DNA of 7,993 nt from an uncultured Rikenellaceae bacterium (GCA_947037995.1 CAMQUV010000042.1:1-7993), one strand, 5' to 3'; shown: positions 1-7,676, numbered from the stretch's first letter. The notes: generated from the sequence alone by a model not told the origin. Made by a program: numbers and translations.

Positions 1-315
1 GAGAGGGTGTCGTCGAGCTCTCATTTCTATATAGTTGTGGGTAAAGTTCATAATGATTCTACGTTGAACGTAGCGAACAAGAGAATCCAAAAATCGGGCG
101 GCGTTGAGGTTACCCCCGAGCGTGCCGAAGTGTACAAAACATTAGGTGGCGCACCCCATTTGGACGGGAGCTATACTATTTTTGGGGAGATAATCAGTGG
201 GCAAAAAGTTGTGGATGAGATTAACGCTGTTAAGACTCATAAGAGTACGGATAGACCCCACGATGATATATTTATTGTGAGCTGCGATGTGAAATTAGTC
301 GAAGATAAATTATAG
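1..315 (+). CDS. Cyclophilin-type peptidyl-prolyl cis-trans isomerase, C-terminal fragment (5' end outside window)
   Basis: This is the last 104 codons of a cyclophilin-fold prolyl isomerase, which catalyses cis-trans isomerisation of Xaa-Pro bonds during protein folding. The frame is open from base 1, so the gene starts upstream; the GTG at 7 is internal. The stretch SSSSHFYIVVGK matches the cyclophilin core strand usually written GSQFFI, with His in place of the usual Gln. LDGSYTIFGEI (nt 160-192) matches the WLDGKHxVFGxV motif, with His before LDG where human CypA has Trp. VVDEI and TDRP follow as in bacterial family members. The roughly 35-residue loop between the two motifs (HNDSTLN to KTLGGAPH) is typical of Bacteroidota homologues. 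The catalytic FHR motif and any signal peptide would lie in the missing part, so location and activity cannot be judged. The next gene follows after 13 nt. Confidence 0.9.
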   Translation, partial: ERVSSSSHFYIVVGKVHNDSTLNVANKRIQKSGGVEVTPERAEVYKTLGGAPHLDGSYTIFGEIISGQKVVDEINAVKTHKSTDRPHDDIFIVSCDVKLVEDKL

Positions 316-325
316 AGGATAGGGA
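316..325 (+). promoter_or_regulatory. Purine-rich ribosome-binding region before the M20 hydrolase
   Basis: The 13-nt gap between the isomerase stop and the ATG at 329 contains AGGA (316-319) and AGGGA (321-325), lying 9 and 3 nt before the start. Either could act as a weak Shine-Dalgarno sequence. Bacteroidota rely little on this signal, so the main value is support for the ATG at 329. The other genes here have no comparable motif. Confidence 0.35.
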
Positions 326-328
326 ATT

Positions 329-1402
329 ATGAATCACACTAAAACTATAAGTTCTGAGGCAGTAGAGTTGTTGAGGTTATTAATATCAACGCCGTCTTTA
401 TCGCGCGATGAATTGGGTGCTGCGACAGTGGTGCGTCAGTTTTTGGGTGACAGAGGGGTTGTTTTTTTTACTGATAATAACAATACGTGGGCTAAGAATA
501 TCCATTTCGACGCATCGCGCCCCACCATTTTGCTCAACTCTCATATTGACACGGTGAAGCCTAATTCAAGCTATACGCTCGACCCGTATTCGCCCGTTGA
601 GAGAGATGGGAAGCTCTATGGGCTTGGCTCCAATGACGCAGGCGGCTCTGTTGTGTCGTTAATTGCGACTTTTATTCATTTTTACGAGTGCGAAAACCTT
701 TCTCATAATTTGGTTTTGGCAATCACCGCCGAGGAAGAGTGCAGCGGCGCCAATGGCATAGAGAGCCTACTGCCTAAATTGCCACCTATTAGTGCGGCTA
801 TCGTTGGCGAACCAACACAGATGCAAATGGCAATTGCCGAGCGTGGTTTAATGGTTGTTGATTGCGTTAGTCACGGCAAATCAGGACACGCAGCACGCGA
901 GGAGGGTGATAATGCTATTTTTAAAGCTATTAAGGAGATAGAATGGTTCAATAGTTATGAATTTGATAAGCGGAGCGACCTTTTCGGGGTGGTGAAAATG
1001 AGTGTCACGATGATTTCTGCTGGTACACAGCATAATGTTGTTCCCGATGAGTGCCGATTTACGGTTGATATCCGAACAACGGAAAAATATACTAACCAAG
1101 AGGTTTTAGACCATATCAAAACTTGTGTGAATTGCGATGTTACGGCACGCTCAACAAGGCTAACCCCCTCACAAATAGACGTTTCTCACCCGTTAGTTAT
1201 ATCGGGGCTCGAGTTAGGACTAACAACCTATGGTTCGCCTACTACGTCCGATGCGGCGTTGATGGGGGCGATACCTGTATTGAAAATTGGGGCGGGTGAC
1301 TCGGCACGTTCACATACGGCCGACGAGTATATTTTTATCGAGGAGATTAGTGGAGCGATAGATATTTATAAGAAATTACTGACAAAAGTCATAACATTAT
1401 AG
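329..1402 (+). CDS. argE: M20-family metallo-hydrolase, ArgE/DapE type (acetylornithine deacetylase-like)
   Basis: A 357-residue zinc amidohydrolase with all M20 metal and catalytic residues. These are H72 and D74 in NSHIDTV, D103 in GLGSNDAGG, the Glu pair E135/E136 in TAEEE, E161 in GEPT, and H329 in RSHTADEY. The lid/dimerisation domain carries SGHAAR (H187) and TQHNVVP (H235). Length and motif spacing fit the Bacteroidales proteins annotated as acetylornithine deacetylase. In Bacteroides the arginine pathway is known to use N-succinyl intermediates with a dedicated transcarbamylase, so the substrate may be N-succinyl- or N-acetyl-citrulline/ornithine. Sequence reading alone cannot settle it. 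No other arginine gene is in the window, so the gene symbol is an inference from similarity. The enzyme is probably cytoplasmic, with no signal peptide visible. It starts 13 nt after the isomerase and ends 5 nt before malQ. A run of eight T (462-469) lies in the coding region. Confidence 0.8.
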   Translation: MNHTKTISSEAVELLRLLISTPSLSRDELGAATVVRQFLGDRGVVFFTDNNNTWAKNIHFDASRPTILLNSHIDTVKPNSSYTLDPYSPVERDGKLYGLGSNDAGGSVVSLIATFIHFYECENLSHNLVLAITAEEECSGANGIESLLPKLPPISAAIVGEPTQMQMAIAERGLMVVDCVSHGKSGHAAREEGDNAIFKAIKEIEWFNSYEFDKRSDLFGVVKMSVTMISAGTQHNVVPDECRFTVDIRTTEKYTNQEVLDHIKTCVNCDVTARSTRLTPSQIDVSHPLVISGLELGLTTYGSPTTSDAALMGAIPVLKIGAGDSARSHTADEYIFIEEISGAIDIYKKLLTKVITL

Positions 1403-1407
1403 AATCA

Positions 1408-3789
1408 ATGCAAGCCCACCAACCCCTTCCCCCTGTAATTAGTTCGTTCGAGCGCTCTCTTTTGGAGTGTCGAATTGATAAACAACCACACGGCACACGC
1501 CTGCTTATGGTGCGTTGCCCCTATTTGCCTAAGGGCTATACTGTGGCGATTGTTGGTGAGACAAAGGAGCTGGGCAGATGGAATCCCAAAAAATCGTTGC
1601 CCTTCACTCGCACCAGTGATGATTTGTGTACCATAGCCATTGATGAGCTGCAACTAGCTGACAATGTGCAATTTAAACTGATACTGTATAAAGCCTCGAG
1701 TAATAAAACTATATGGGAAGAGGGCGATAATAGGCATTTTCATTCAAGTGACGGGGCTGTTTTAGAGTTCCGCGGTACGTTTCCTTTGCCTCGAGCAGCT
1801 GGCGTTGCGATACCTGTGTTTTCGTTAATTACGGAGAGAAGTTTGGGGATAGGTGATTTCGGGGATTTAGAGAAATTTATTGAGTGGTCGGCCTCCTGTG
1901 GGCTGAAAGTTGTGCAGCTGTTGCCGCTCAACGATACCACTTCAACACGCACATACAAAGATAGTTACCCCTATAACGCTATATCTGCAATAGCACTTCA
2001 TCCGCTCTATCTGTCGATTAATAAGATGGGTAATTTGAAAGATGCGGAGCTTTCGCACGTTATGGCGGATAATCAGCAGAGGCTCAATCGTTTCGATGAG
2101 GTTGATTATGAGGGCGTTGATGATATTAAATGGCAGTTTTTCAGAGCAATCTACGAACAAGATGGCAAGAAGACTATCCGCTCGAATGCTTTTGTCGCAT
2201 TTTTTGAGGATAATCGTGAGTGGCTAGTGCCCTATTCTGTGTTTTGCTATCTGCGCGACGCTAACCATACGGAAAATAGTAACGGAGCTAACTTTCACAT
2301 TTGGAGCGAGTTAAGCGAGTACAAGGCGGCCGAGGTCGCTAATATGTGCACGGTGGATGGGGAGCATTATTGTGAAATTATGTTCCACGCCTTTTTGCAA
2401 TTCCATTTGCACACCCAATTGCTCGGAGCGCGTGATATAGCTCATAAAAACGGCGTTTCGCTCAAGGGCGATATACCAATCGGCGTAAGCCCTTTGAGTG
2501 TCGAGGCTTGGAGTAATCCGGAGCTTTTCAACACATCTTTGCAGGCTGGCGCGCCGCCCGATGCTTTCGCGACCGAGGGGCAAAACTGGGGATTTCCTAC
2601 CTATAACTGGGCGAAAATGAAGGAGGATGGTTATAGCTGGTGGCAAAAACGCTTTCAGAAGATGGCGCAATATTTCGACCTTTATAGGATAGACCATATC
2701 TTAGGATTCTTTAGGATATGGAGCATTCAACCGCAATTTACCAGTGCAATTATGGGGCAGTTTAACCCTGCTAAACCGTTCAGTCAAAAGGAGTTGATTA
2801 AGTCATTGCCTAATTTTTCGGTCGAGCGTTTTATTGATTTATATATAACTTTCGATTCGGTGAAGCTGCATTTGGGGCGATATGCAAATTTTTACGCACC
2901 CTATCTTGACAAGCGCGCTGTGCAGGGGGTGAAGTTGTATGAGTTTAAGGAGGAGTTTAATACGCAACGCAAGATAGCGGATTTTTTCGCCACTCAAGAG
3001 CAGAGCGAGGCTAATACCGAGCTGTGCGCAGGACTCTGCGCCCTGCATAGCGAACTGCTATTTGTGCCTGATATCCATAACCCACAAGCATTTCATCCGC
3101 GCATAGCGGCACAATATACAACTAGCTATCAACTACTTAACCAAGAGCAAAAGGATAGTTACAATAGGTTGTATAACGACTTTTTTTACACGCGTCATAA
3201 CGACCTCTGGGCAGCTACGGGACGCGAGAGGTTGTCTACTATAACACGCTCAACATCAATGCTTTGCTGTGGCGAAGACCTGGGAATGATACCCGATTGC
3301 GTCGCCCCTGTGATGCGCGAATTGGGCATACTTTCGCTCGAAGTCGAGCGTATGCCGAAGGGCGTAGGTGCTGAGTTTGCTAGGGTTGAGGACAATCCAT
3401 ACCTTTCGGTCGATACTATTTCAACTCACGATATGAGTCCGTTAAGATTGTGGTGGGAGGAGTTGTCGAATGAGTCTATGGCCAATTATTTTTATAATAC
3501 GATGCACTTTAGCGGTAATACTCCGGATAGTTTGAGCGCAGCTCGGTGCCGCGATATAGTCGAAAAACACTTTGCCTCGGGCTCTATGTTGGTGATTCTT
3601 GCGTGGCAAGACCTACTTGCTATTGATGGCAAAATGCGTCACGAAAACCCTGGTAGAGAACAGATTAACATACCGTCAAACCCTAACCACGCGTGGCAAT
3701 ATCGAACACACCTTAGTGTGCGCAAGATGAAAATGGCCGAGCCATTCACTAGGTTGCTCAATCGAATAGTTGAAAACGCAGATAGGTAG
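1408..3789 (+). CDS. malQ: 4-alpha-glucanotransferase (GH77, DPE2-like) with one N-terminal CBM20 starch-binding domain
   Basis: This enzyme transfers alpha-1,4-glucan segments or glucose between maltodextrins and other glucans. Residues about 30-125 form a CBM20 starch-binding domain (VAIVGETKELGRWNP, then FKLILY and TIWEEGDNR). The GH77 barrel runs from about 128 (AIPVFSL) to the end. Visible motifs are QLLPLNDT (170-177), DSYPYNA, GDIPIGV (354-360) and GAPPDAF (381-387). The catalytic triad by alignment is D429 (RIDH, nucleophile), E623 (CGEDLG, acid/base) and D675 (STHDMSP). The gap D429 to E623 is 194 residues against about 47 in Thermus amylomaltase, so about 150 residues are inserted, as in plant DPE2 and Bacteroides MalQ. 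Those relatives usually have two CBM20 domains; here only the second is present. The start at 1408 is the only fitting one: upstream is the argE stop and the next Met (34) lies inside the CBM. There is no clear Shine-Dalgarno sequence. It is probably co-transcribed with argE. Confidence 0.95.
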   Translation: MQAHQPLPPVISSFERSLLECRIDKQPHGTRLLMVRCPYLPKGYTVAIVGETKELGRWNPKKSLPFTRTSDDLCTIAIDELQLADNVQFKLILYKASSNKTIWEEGDNRHFHSSDGAVLEFRGTFPLPRAAGVAIPVFSLITERSLGIGDFGDLEKFIEWSASCGLKVVQLLPLNDTTSTRTYKDSYPYNAISAIALHPLYLSINKMGNLKDAELSHVMADNQQRLNRFDEVDYEGVDDIKWQFFRAIYEQDGKKTIRSNAFVAFFEDNREWLVPYSVFCYLRDANHTENSNGANFHIWSELSEYKAAEVANMCTVDGEHYCEIMFHAFLQFHLHTQLLGARDIAHKNGVSLKGDIPIGVSPLSVEAWSNPELFNTSLQAGAPPDAFATEGQNWGFPTYNWAKMKEDGYSWWQKRFQKMAQYFDLYRIDHILGFFRIWSIQPQFTSAIMGQFNPAKPFSQKELIKSLPNFSVERFIDLYITFDSVKLHLGRYANFYAPYLDKRAVQGVKLYEFKEEFNTQRKIADFFATQEQSEANTELCAGLCALHSELLFVPDIHNPQAFHPRIAAQYTTSYQLLNQEQKDSYNRLYNDFFYTRHNDLWAATGRERLSTITRSTSMLCCGEDLGMIPDCVAPVMRELGILSLEVERMPKGVGAEFARVEDNPYLSVDTISTHDMSPLRLWWEELSNESMANYFYNTMHFSGNTPDSLSAARCRDIVEKHFASGSMLVILAWQDLLAIDGKMRHENPGREQINIPSNPNHAWQYRTHLSVRKMKMAEPFTRLLNRIVENADR

Positions 3790-3817
3790 TAACTGCAAAA
3801 TATCCATTAATTACTAA

Positions 3818-3832
3818 ATTTTATCATTAAAT
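3818..3832 (+). promoter_or_regulatory. Possible operator: AT-rich imperfect palindrome upstream of the ROK gene
   Basis: ATTTTAT-C-ATTAAAT is a 15-bp palindrome centred on 3825 with six of seven positions matching between arms. It lies just upstream of the presumed -33 region of the ROK promoter. Mlc/NagC-type ROK repressors bind AT-rich palindromes, so an autoregulatory site is plausible. In a gap this AT-rich, such a palindrome can also arise by chance. Confidence 0.2.
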
Positions 3833-3838
3833 AGAGGA

Positions 3839-3866
3839 TTTTTATAGAGTTTTTTTATTATCTTTG
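3839..3866 (+). promoter_or_regulatory. Bacteroidota-type promoter for the ROK-mutS2 pair
   Basis: TATCTTTG at 3859-3866 is a perfect match to the Bacteroidota -7 element TAnnTTTG used by the primary sigma factor. A TTTTT run at 3839-3843 sits near the expected -33 position (consensus TTTG) but is not an exact match. Transcription would start around 3872-3876, leaving an A-rich leader of about 16-20 nt before the ATG at 3892. This is the usual style of translation initiation in this phylum. No equally good element was seen before the other genes. Confidence 0.6.
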
Positions 3867-3891
3867 CAACATTATAATAAAAAAGCCTAAT

Positions 3892-5124
3892 ATGTCAAAC
3901 AACAAAGCCTCCCTATTTAACACAAAAGAGACTTCTGCTATGAGCGGAGTAAGTTACAAAGCGTTCCTTTTGAAGCGTAAGATTATTTTTGAACTAGCGA
4001 CTCACCACGAACAGACTGTGACGGAGTTGTCCACTACATTAAACGTGAGTAATCCGACTATCACTAAGTTGGTAACAGATTTAATTTCAGAGGGTTACGT
4101 CCACGAGATGGGTAAAATCGAAACTGCAGGCGGTCGCCGCCCCCAGTCATACGGTTTGGTGAGCACGGCGGGATATTTTGTCGGAATTGACATTTATGAC
4201 GACCATTTGAACTTCGCACTTTTGGACATCAACAAAAAACAGCTTACCCTCGACCTAGACATACCTTTCAATGTGCAGAACGACAACTCTACAATTGACA
4301 AACTTGTATCGCAAATATCGAGTTTTATCGTAAAAAACAACTTGCCAAAAGAGCGTATCCTTGGAATTGGAATGAGCATCAGAGGGCGTGTTGATTCGTC
4401 AACTGGTCACTCTTACAATATATTTAATTTCGACCAAAGACCTATCTCTGAGGTGATTACCGAAAAAACAGGAATCACTACAATCATCGAAAATGATACC
4501 AGAGCAATGGCTTATGCTGAGTGGAATACAATGGGGACAGACAAAATTCAAAATGCAATCTTCATCAACGTAGGTCGCGGAGTAGGTTCGGGAATTATAA
4601 TCGACGGCAAACCATATTACGGAAAATCGGGTTTCTCGGGTGAGTTTGGACATATTCCATTCTTCGACAACCAGAAAATTTGCCCTTGCGGAAAAAAAGG
4701 ATGCCTCGAGACTGAGGTCTCTGGGGTGGCGCTCGAAAACGACTTTATACATAGCCTTCAAAATGGAGCTTCGTCAATATTGTCTGAAAAATATAAGGAA
4801 ACAGGCACTGTTGCGCTTGCCGATATTATCGATGCGGCGTCAAAAGACGACGTTCTAAGCATTGAGCTAATTACATCTATTGGCGAAAAACTCGGACGAG
4901 GTATTGGCGTGTTAATCAACCTCTTCAACCCCGAACTCGTAGTAGTCGGTGGAAGCCTTTCGGCAGTAGGTGACTACTTAATGCTGCCAATCCGCACAGC
5001 ACTTAACAAATACTCTCTTTCGCTTGTAAATCGCGACTCACACCTGTCTCTGTCAACCCTTGGTGACACAGCAGGAGTTATCGGAGCGGCACTTCTTGCG
5101 CGCAAAAGAATACTCGAAAACTAA
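3892..5124 (+). CDS. ROK-family transcriptional regulator (NagC/Mlc-like, sugar-responsive repressor)
   Basis: A 410-residue cytoplasmic DNA-binding protein. A winged helix-turn-helix occupies about residues 25-75 (VTELSTTLNVSNPTITKLV, then GYVHEMG and the wing GGRRPQSYGL). The ROK domain follows, with GIGMSIRGRVD, IIENDTRAMA (D202), NVGRGVGSGIII and KSGFSGEFGHIPF. The zinc site is H254, C264, C266 and C271 (CPCGKKGC), with spacing 10, 2 and 5 exactly as in E. coli Mlc. The first loop reads GIDIYDDHLN where kinases have DxGGT, so ATP phosphate binding is probably lost and the protein is a regulator. Related Bacteroides proteins are annotated as ROK/NagC-like regulators. The effector is unknown; a sugar or sugar phosphate is likely from the family. 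The start at 3892 fits the promoter and its short leader; Met17 is an alternative. mutS2 begins 2 nt after the stop. Base use is C- and A-rich on the coding strand, unlike argE and malQ. Confidence 0.93.
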   Translation: MSNNKASLFNTKETSAMSGVSYKAFLLKRKIIFELATHHEQTVTELSTTLNVSNPTITKLVTDLISEGYVHEMGKIETAGGRRPQSYGLVSTAGYFVGIDIYDDHLNFALLDINKKQLTLDLDIPFNVQNDNSTIDKLVSQISSFIVKNNLPKERILGIGMSIRGRVDSSTGHSYNIFNFDQRPISEVITEKTGITTIIENDTRAMAYAEWNTMGTDKIQNAIFINVGRGVGSGIIIDGKPYYGKSGFSGEFGHIPFFDNQKICPCGKKGCLETEVSGVALENDFIHSLQNGASSILSEKYKETGTVALADIIDAASKDDVLSIELITSIGEKLGRGIGVLINLFNPELVVVGGSLSAVGDYLMLPIRTALNKYSLSLVNRDSHLSLSTLGDTAGVIGAALLARKRILEN

Positions 5125-5126
5125 TT

Positions 5127-7598
5127 ATGATATACCCCAGTGACTTTGAACTGAGGCTGGGTTTTGACAAAATCAGAACCCAGCTTCTTGAAAAAACTAC
5201 AACGACTGTGGCGAACGAACTGGTCAGAGAACTCTCATTCCTTACCGAACACGCTACAATCAAAGCACTGCTGAGCCAAACTACCGAAATGGTTAGCATA
5301 TTAATGCTCGACAGCGGATGGCAAAATGACACCTATTTCGACACTAGGTATTGTAAAAGACTTGCGGCCGAAGGGGCGTATATTAGCACCGATGAACTCA
5401 AAAAACTTCGACAATCACTTGTTCGAGCACATTTTTTGCTCGAATTTTTCGAAAATCGCAAAATAAAATACCCAAACCTCTTTAAGTTAACATTTGGGGC
5501 TGCGCCGCAATACACTGTTGTAGAGGAGATTGAACGCATAATCGACCCCGCAGGTGCAATCAAAGACAATGCTAGCGCAGAACTCGCACAAATCCGACGT
5601 GAGAAAAAAGCCAAAACTGCTTCCGTTAGCGCAACGCTCAATAGAATCATACAACAAGCTAAAGCTCAGGGACTTGTCGACGAAGATGCAACATACTCTA
5701 TCCGCGACGGACGAAACGTTATACCAATCACCGCCGCCAATAAACGCAAAGTAAAAGGTGTTGTATTGGGCGAAAGTGCTACGGGTAAAACGGCATTTGT
5801 CGAACCTCTCGAAATAATGGAGCTCAGCAACGAAATCCACGAGCTCGAGGTGGCCGAACACAACGAAATCATACGAATCCTTACCCTTTTTACCGAGGCA
5901 ATCAAGGAGGAGTTACCACTAATAATTGAATTAGGCGAACTTGTTGGGACAATCGAATTCATACAAATCAAGGGGCGTTTTGCGGTCCAAACTGACTCAC
6001 ACGCACCAATTATTGAAAAGGGTCAACGCCTTTATCTTCGCGATGCGCGTCACCCACTGCTCGAGTCTACACTCAAAGCCGAAAACAAACCAATCGTCCC
6101 GCTCAATATCAATTTAACGCCCCAAACCCGAATATTATTAATATCAGGGCCAAATGCCGGGGGTAAATCAGTGTGCCTCAAAACGGTGGGATTGTTACAA
6201 TATATGATGCAGTGCGGCCTATTAATCCCTGCAAAAGATAATAGTGAAATGAGCGTATTTCGCTCTATTTTCCTAGATATTGGTGACCAACAATCTATCG
6301 AAAACGACCTTTCGACCTACTCTTCTCACCTGCAAAATATGAAAACTTTTGTGCGTGGAGCGTACAAAGACAGCCTTGTCCTCATCGATGAGTTTGGCGG
6401 TGGCACCGAGCCGACTATCGGGGGAGCTATTGCCGAATCGGTTCTTGAAGAGCTCCTTGAAAGTAAAACTTTTGGGGTGATAACAACGCATTATGCGAAC
6501 CTGAAATATTTTGCTTCGGGCAATGATGGAATTGATAATGGCGCAATGACGTTCGATGTTGAGAATATAGCGCCTCTCTTCGCCCTTGACCAGGGTAGGG
6601 CAGGCAGCTCTTTTGCAATCGAGATAGCGCGTAAAATTGGACTTCCTCACACAATAGTTCATAAAGCGCAAGAGAAAATAGGAGTAGAGCAGCTTTCAAT
6701 TGAAAAGCAATTACTCCGTGCAACGCGTGACAAGCGTTATTGGGAACAGAAACGTGAGAAAATTAAGCAGCAAGAAAAAGGTGTTGATAGAACGGCTGAA
6801 GAGCTAGAAGTGGAGTTAAATCAGATAAAAACATTACGTTCAGAGATAATCAAGGCCGCGAAGCTCGAGGCGAAGACTTTATTACAAAATGCCAATAAGC
6901 AAATAGAGCGTACAATCCGGGAGATTAAGGAGGCTTCGGCCGAAAAAGAGCGAACCAAAGTTGTGCGTAAAGGGTTGGTTGAGTATCAAGAGGTGGTTGA
7001 CGAAAATGATAATTCGATACAAATAGAGCGTAAAATAGCCAAGATTAAACGTCTTCAAGAGAAGCGCGAGCAGCGAGTGGCTAAGAAGCAAAATAGTGAT
7101 ATTGCGAAACCTACAATGCCGAAAAAGGTGAACCCTATTGCGGTTGGTAGCGTAGTTGCGCTTGCTGGTCAAAGTGTAGCTGGCGAGGTTGAGAGTATAT
7201 CGGGCAAAAAAGCAACAGTGCTATTTGGCAGTATGCGTACTATTGTGGAAATCAGCAGGTTAGTTCACGCAACGCGTGACCAAAAACGTGGCTCGGAGCA
7301 AAAGCCATCCCAACATACACTCAAGTCCAATTACAGTACGATGGATACGCGACTAAACTTCCGCGACAAATTAGATGTCCGAGGTGAGCGTGCGGATGAT
7401 GCCGTTGAGAGTGTGAAAATATTTATTGACGAAGCTATAATGCTGGGTGTCAGCCAAGTGCAAATACTCCACGGTAAAGGAAATGGGATTCTACACACGT
7501 TAATCCGAAGTTACCTAAAATCCGAACCTGGTGTGCAAAGCTATGAGGATGAGGATAATAGCCGAGGTGGCTCGGGAATTACTGTAGTTAAATTCTAG
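5127..7598 (+). CDS. mutS2: MutS2: MutS-family ATPase with C-terminal Smr nuclease domain
   Basis: A complete 823-residue MutS2. Unlike MutS it lacks a mismatch-recognition domain. In other bacteria family members suppress homologous recombination or act on branched DNA, and in Bacillus subtilis on collided ribosomes. The N-terminal core/clamp region (1-330) contains RDGRNVIPI and ESATGKTAFVEP, both family hallmarks. The ATPase has Walker A GPNAGGKS (341-348), the loop STYSSHLQNM, Walker B LVLIDEFGGGTEP (417-429, D421/E422) and TTHYANLK (H455). Residues about 520-660 are rich in Lys, Glu and Gln and look like a long coiled coil. A small beta-rich region (668-715, GSVVALAGQ) follows. The Smr domain (748-823) has LDVRG (749-753) and HGKGNG (782-787), the residues expected for an active nuclease. 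The start lies 2 nt after the ROK stop without a Shine-Dalgarno sequence, suggesting coupled translation. Strand composition changes near 6130-6420, inside the ATPase. Confidence 0.96.
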   Translation: MIYPSDFELRLGFDKIRTQLLEKTTTTVANELVRELSFLTEHATIKALLSQTTEMVSILMLDSGWQNDTYFDTRYCKRLAAEGAYISTDELKKLRQSLVRAHFLLEFFENRKIKYPNLFKLTFGAAPQYTVVEEIERIIDPAGAIKDNASAELAQIRREKKAKTASVSATLNRIIQQAKAQGLVDEDATYSIRDGRNVIPITAANKRKVKGVVLGESATGKTAFVEPLEIMELSNEIHELEVAEHNEIIRILTLFTEAIKEELPLIIELGELVGTIEFIQIKGRFAVQTDSHAPIIEKGQRLYLRDARHPLLESTLKAENKPIVPLNINLTPQTRILLISGPNAGGKSVCLKTVGLLQYMMQCGLLIPAKDNSEMSVFRSIFLDIGDQQSIENDLSTYSSHLQNMKTFVRGAYKDSLVLIDEFGGGTEPTIGGAIAESVLEELLESKTFGVITTHYANLKYFASGNDGIDNGAMTFDVENIAPLFALDQGRAGSSFAIEIARKIGLPHTIVHKAQEKIGVEQLSIEKQLLRATRDKRYWEQKREKIKQQEKGVDRTAEELEVELNQIKTLRSEIIKAAKLEAKTLLQNANKQIERTIREIKEASAEKERTKVVRKGLVEYQEVVDENDNSIQIERKIAKIKRLQEKREQRVAKKQNSDIAKPTMPKKVNPIAVGSVVALAGQSVAGEVESISGKKATVLFGSMRTIVEISRLVHATRDQKRGSEQKPSQHTLKSNYSTMDTRLNFRDKLDVRGERADDAVESVKIFIDEAIMLGVSQVQILHGKGNGILHTLIRSYLKSEPGVQSYEDEDNSRGGSGITVVKF

Positions 7599-7613
7599 GT
7601 GGCAACGCCACTT
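7597..7613 (+). terminator. Small hairpin overlapping the mutS2 stop codon
   Basis: AGGTGGC (7597-7603) pairs with GCCACTT (7607-7613) around the loop AAC: seven pairs including one G-U. It starts within the TAG stop codon. The following bases (GAAGATTGTTTG) are only mildly T-rich, so it is a weak terminator at best. It may instead protect the 3' end of the message. Confidence 0.4.
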
Positions 7614-7627
7614 GAAGATTGTTTGTC

Positions 7628-7640
7628 GGTGGCCTCCACC
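7628..7640 (+). repeat. Short hairpin GGTGG/CCACC
   Basis: GGTGG (7628-7632) pairs with CCACC (7636-7640) around the loop CCT, five perfect pairs. The arm repeats the GGTGGC seen in the hairpin at 7597-7613, so the two stems could exchange partners. The function is unknown. Confidence 0.35.
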
Positions 7641-7676
7641 TCACCTCTCGATACCAATCCAATTGGCAATTAATAA

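Noticed and set aside
7..9. GTG at base 7 as the start of a 102-residue protein
   Set aside because: The frame is open to base 1 and the translated part begins in the middle of the cyclophilin core, so the start lies outside the window.
462..469. Run of eight T in argE as a phase-variation switch
   Set aside because: Eight T encoding Val-Phe-Phe in frame is within the range expected by chance, and nothing suggests that this enzyme is phase-variable.
2311..2697. 128-codon open frame on the minus strand
   Set aside because: It lies wholly inside malQ, opposite conserved catalytic sequence, and its translation shows no recognisable domain. It is a shadow frame.
3790..3858. Terminator after malQ
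   Set aside because: The gap is AT-rich but shows no stable stem followed by a T-run. The upstream transcript may read into the ROK gene or end by another mechanism.
3892..5124. Glucokinase or other ROK sugar kinase
   Set aside because: An N-terminal winged helix is present and the DxGGT phosphate loop is replaced by DIYDD, so a regulator is the better call even though the END motif (D202) remains.
6273..6671. 132-codon open frame on the minus strand
   Set aside because: It lies opposite the conserved Walker B region of mutS2, with no recognisable motif and no initiation signal.
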